Made by a program: the position numbers and the translations under genes
Part shown: piece by piece, positions 62,107-64,000 of the stretch
Layout of the letters: every line of letters begins with the position of its first letter
How positions within the stretch are numbered: the stretch's first letter is position 1
The notes under the pieces: model-generated
Databases searched by the model: none
What the model saw: only the letters and a program-made list of their open reading frames with translations
Told to the model about the DNA's origin: nothing
DNA from: Clostridium hydrogenum
Lineage (GTDB): Bacteria; Bacillota; Clostridia; Clostridiales; Clostridiaceae
Assembly (NCBI RefSeq): GCF_021432385.1
Contig: NZ_JAEACT010000002.1
Location: 2,779,501 to 2,843,500, forward strand
Direction: 5' to 3'
DNA: 64,000 nucleotides

Positions 62107-62319
62107 TCAGAGTACAACTGACAGAGTACAGAGTACAGTAAAGGATGATTTTCTGTAGCAAAACCACAGAAAATCTTATAACTTATTTTTGATTGCTTAC
62201 GCAATCGTGTCACTCCTGTTGTCAGCGAAGCTGACAACAGTTAAGTTTAAGATTTACCTGACGTAAGGAAAGGTAAATCCTCCTTCATTGTACTTTGTAC
62301 TCTGTACTTTGTACTTTGA
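62107..62319. repeat. Cloverleaf repeat, copy 7
   Basis: AGAGTACAACTGACAGAGTA on the left, GTACTTTGTACTCTGTAC on the right; inner arms GATTTTCTGTAGC, GCTTACGCAAT, GTTGTCAGCGAAGCTGACAAC (perfect) and GATTTACCTGACG. The right end is 1 bp from the Lrp stop. Confidence 0.8.
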
Positions 62320-62320
62320 T

Positions 62321-62746
62321 TTAATTTTTTATATCTTTTAAAACATAATAAGTTTTTGTCCTCGATACACCGTCTAAGCTTTTTATTTGATTATGGACTT
62401 TTTCTAACTCCTCTGATGATTTACAAAGTATTTTAAGCATAAAATCAAAATCGCCTGTTAGATAGTAACAAAAAACTATATTTTTATTTTCCTTAATTGC
62501 CTTAGTAAAAGATTCATGAAATTTCGGATGATCAAGACTAACTTCCATTAAAGCACTTGTATCATTGCCCATCTTGCCTTCATCTAGTACTATTGTATAA
62601 TTTTTTATTATTCCATTTTCTTCCATTTTGTGAATACGTTCAATAACGGCTGAGACTGATAAGTGAATTTCTTTACTTATTGCTGATGCTTTAATTCTAG
62701 AATTAACTTTTAAACACTCTAATATTTTATAGTCCATGCTATCCAT
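62321..62746 (-). CDS. Lrp/AsnC-family transcriptional regulator
   Basis: About 141 residues: N-terminal HTH (DYKILECLKVNSRIKASAIS, VSAVIERIHKMEENGIIKNY) and C-terminal RAM/ASNC domain (ALMEVSLDHPKFHES, FCYYLTGDFDFMLKI, LDGVSRTKTYYVL). ATG 62746 has GGGGGA five bases upstream. It senses an amino acid; proximity to the D-amino acid operon makes D- or L-alanine/glutamate a reasonable guess only. Confidence 0.9.
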   Translation of the reverse strand: MDSMDYKILECLKVNSRIKASAISKEIHLSVSAVIERIHKMEENGIIKNYTIVLDEGKMGNDTSALMEVSLDHPKFHESFTKAIKENKNIVFCYYLTGDFDFMLKILCKSSEELEKVHNQIKSLDGVSRTKTYYVLKDIKN

Positions 62747-62830
62747 ATGCATCCCCCAGTCATTAATGTATTTTATACTTTCACAAATAATCCTATATTT
62801 TTTATTACAATTATAGCATAATAAAGCATC

Positions 62831-63928
62831 TTAGTAATTAGGCAATATTATTTTTTTGCTAATAATAGCCTTTTGTATATCCTCTTCTAATTCATTAATA
62901 TCTTCCAAACCTATACTTCCATAATATAATTTTTCATACACTGCTCTGTCCTTTTCTATTGCATTTTTCACATCAACATATCCTTGAAAATACACATAAT
63001 CTCTTACAAAGCCTCCAGGTTTACTCGTATCCTCTAGTCCTATTTTAATACGTGCAACCACATATATAGCATTGTCTAATCCTATATGCGGTTCAATCTC
63101 CTTTACCATTTCGTAGAAGGTCATATTACTCATATTTATAGCACTTATGAATCTTGCAGCATATAGCTTTAACATATCAGCGTTCATATTTCCTGATATC
63201 TCTTCGTTATACAATGCCAGTCCCTCTTCTGTTGCCAAAGAATTTGGTGTTCCATTTTTAAATATTTCGTATTTTCTGCAAGCGCCATTTTCCATCCTTA
63301 ATACATGTGTTGATATTTCATGTACGCAAAGCCTTCCTATATCGCCTTTAGAAAACTTTTGATTTCCATTTATATATACTATCTTTTTAACAGGATTTAC
63401 ACTTACCTTAGCAGGCATTTCACATGAAATATTAATTTCCCACTGAAATCCATAAGCCTCTAAACACTTTCCAACCCTTTCTGATAGTTCCTCTGCAGTA
63501 TATTCTTTTACTTCTTCCTTTGAAGCCAAATTCAAAAACTCTTCAGCTTTTTTTATGTATGATTTATTAGGGATTCCATGCATTTTATTTCCGATATTAG
63601 TAACCATATCTTCCTTACCAATATTCTCAAATAACTTCAAACTATAATACTTTACATTTTTTTCTTCTTCATATATCTTTCCTATAGCACTGCATGGAAA
63701 ATATAACTCATTAAGTTTTTTATACAAAACTTCAAAATCAATATCACTTGTATCACGATATATATATTTAGGGTTATACAACTTTTGTGATACATAGTTT
63801 TCTTTAAATTTATTATTTTCTTCTCTTAAATTTACAGGCATTATGTACTTATTAAAACTTACTTCCTTATCTATTCTGTCAAAAACCTTTTCAGCTTGTA
63901 TAAGCCAGTCTTCATTTTTACTTTGCAT
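62831..63928 (-). CDS. DUF1704 (MATCAP-like) putative metallopeptidase
   Basis: About 365 residues. Zinc motif HEISTHVLRM (HExxxH) is followed by ATEEGLALYNE, the E-E-G-L-A signature of DUF1704 ('QEGLA-motif' proteins). Eukaryotic relatives are the tubulin tyrosine carboxypeptidases MATCAP, which have the same HExxxH and downstream Glu. In bacteria the substrate is unknown. No signal peptide, so cytoplasmic. ATG 63928 has GGGGGAC; the ATG at 63946 overlaps that site. The stop is 82 bp from the Lrp start. Confidence 0.85.
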   Translation of the reverse strand: MQSKNEDWLIQAEKVFDRIDKEVSFNKYIMPVNLREENNKFKENYVSQKLYNPKYIYRDTSDIDFEVLYKKLNELYFPCSAIGKIYEEEKNVKYYSLKLFENIGKEDMVTNIGNKMHGIPNKSYIKKAEEFLNLASKEEVKEYTAEELSERVGKCLEAYGFQWEINISCEMPAKVSVNPVKKIVYINGNQKFSKGDIGRLCVHEISTHVLRMENGACRKYEIFKNGTPNSLATEEGLALYNEEISGNMNADMLKLYAARFISAINMSNMTFYEMVKEIEPHIGLDNAIYVVARIKIGLEDTSKPGGFVRDYVYFQGYVDVKNAIEKDRAVYEKLYYGSIGLEDINELEEDIQKAIISKKIILPNY

Positions 63929-63959
63929 ACTGTGTCCCCCCATCATTTGTTACAATAAT

Positions 63960-64000
63960 GAGGATTTTCTTCCGCTTTGCTACAGAAAATCTTATAACTT
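63960..64000. repeat. Cloverleaf repeat, partial copy 8 at window end
   Basis: GAGGATTTTCTTCCGCTTTG and CTACAGAAAATCTTATAACT match the left hairpin arm of the family. The outer AGAGTACAG stem is missing on this side, and the rest lies beyond the window. Confidence 0.65.

Overview
The window is very AT-rich DNA with short intergenic gaps, strong AGGAGG-type ribosome binding sites, many GTG/TTG starts and typical clostridial gene families (class II Fba, YtaF, CIRCE-controlled htpG, a T-box, a LexA box of the Gram-positive type). It fits a spore-forming Clostridium sensu stricto. I cannot name the species from sequence alone. I saw no rRNA, tRNA or CRISPR array.

Region 1 (1-20 kb) is a cell-envelope locus. 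It holds two OmpR-type two-component systems (TCS), three paralogous membrane-anchored solute-binding proteins (SBPs), a MalF/MalG-like permease pair without an ATPase, an HlyD-like adaptor and the start of a MacB/FtsX-like permease. It also holds a D,D-carboxypeptidase, a YkuD L,D-transpeptidase, a MurA under a DeoR regulator, a CHAP/NlpC-like hydrolase and an Amidase_3. Two different promoter boxes recur here. Each also lies in front of one of the two response-regulator genes, so I infer two autoregulated regulons that partition the SBPs, permeases and peptidoglycan enzymes. This is the best candidate for an undescribed system.

Region 2 (20-32.4 kb) has a MarR/MFS pair, fba, a divergent LigB dioxygenase/HxlR pair, and a module with a T-box, a short alanyl-tRNA synthetase and decayed fragments, flanked by direct repeats. 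A PadR-controlled ABC-2 exporter with visible operators follows.

Region 3 (32.4-48 kb) has a SWIM-SNF2 helicase, a MacB-type ABC exporter, a secreted GH18 protein, a CitA/CitB-like TCS next to an AEC carrier and D-lactate-type dehydrogenase operon, and two unknown genes.

Region 4 (48-64 kb) has htpG with a CIRCE element, a HAD phosphatase with a DeoR regulator, a membrane protein with two L7/L12-C-like repeats, NudC, a MATE pump, a LexA-box-controlled radical SAM DNA-repair pair, YtaF, a D-amino-acid operon (transaminase, D-glutamate-cyclase-like, alanine racemase), an Lrp regulator and a DUF1704/MATCAP-like metallopeptidase.

The intergenic space is loaded with repeats. The main family is a ~220 bp element that can fold as a multi-arm cloverleaf (seven full copies and one partial), three of them nested in an outer inverted repeat. 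There is also a ~100 bp hairpin family of six full copies plus short derivatives, a 46 bp hairpin in four copies, and long palindromes abutting gene ends.
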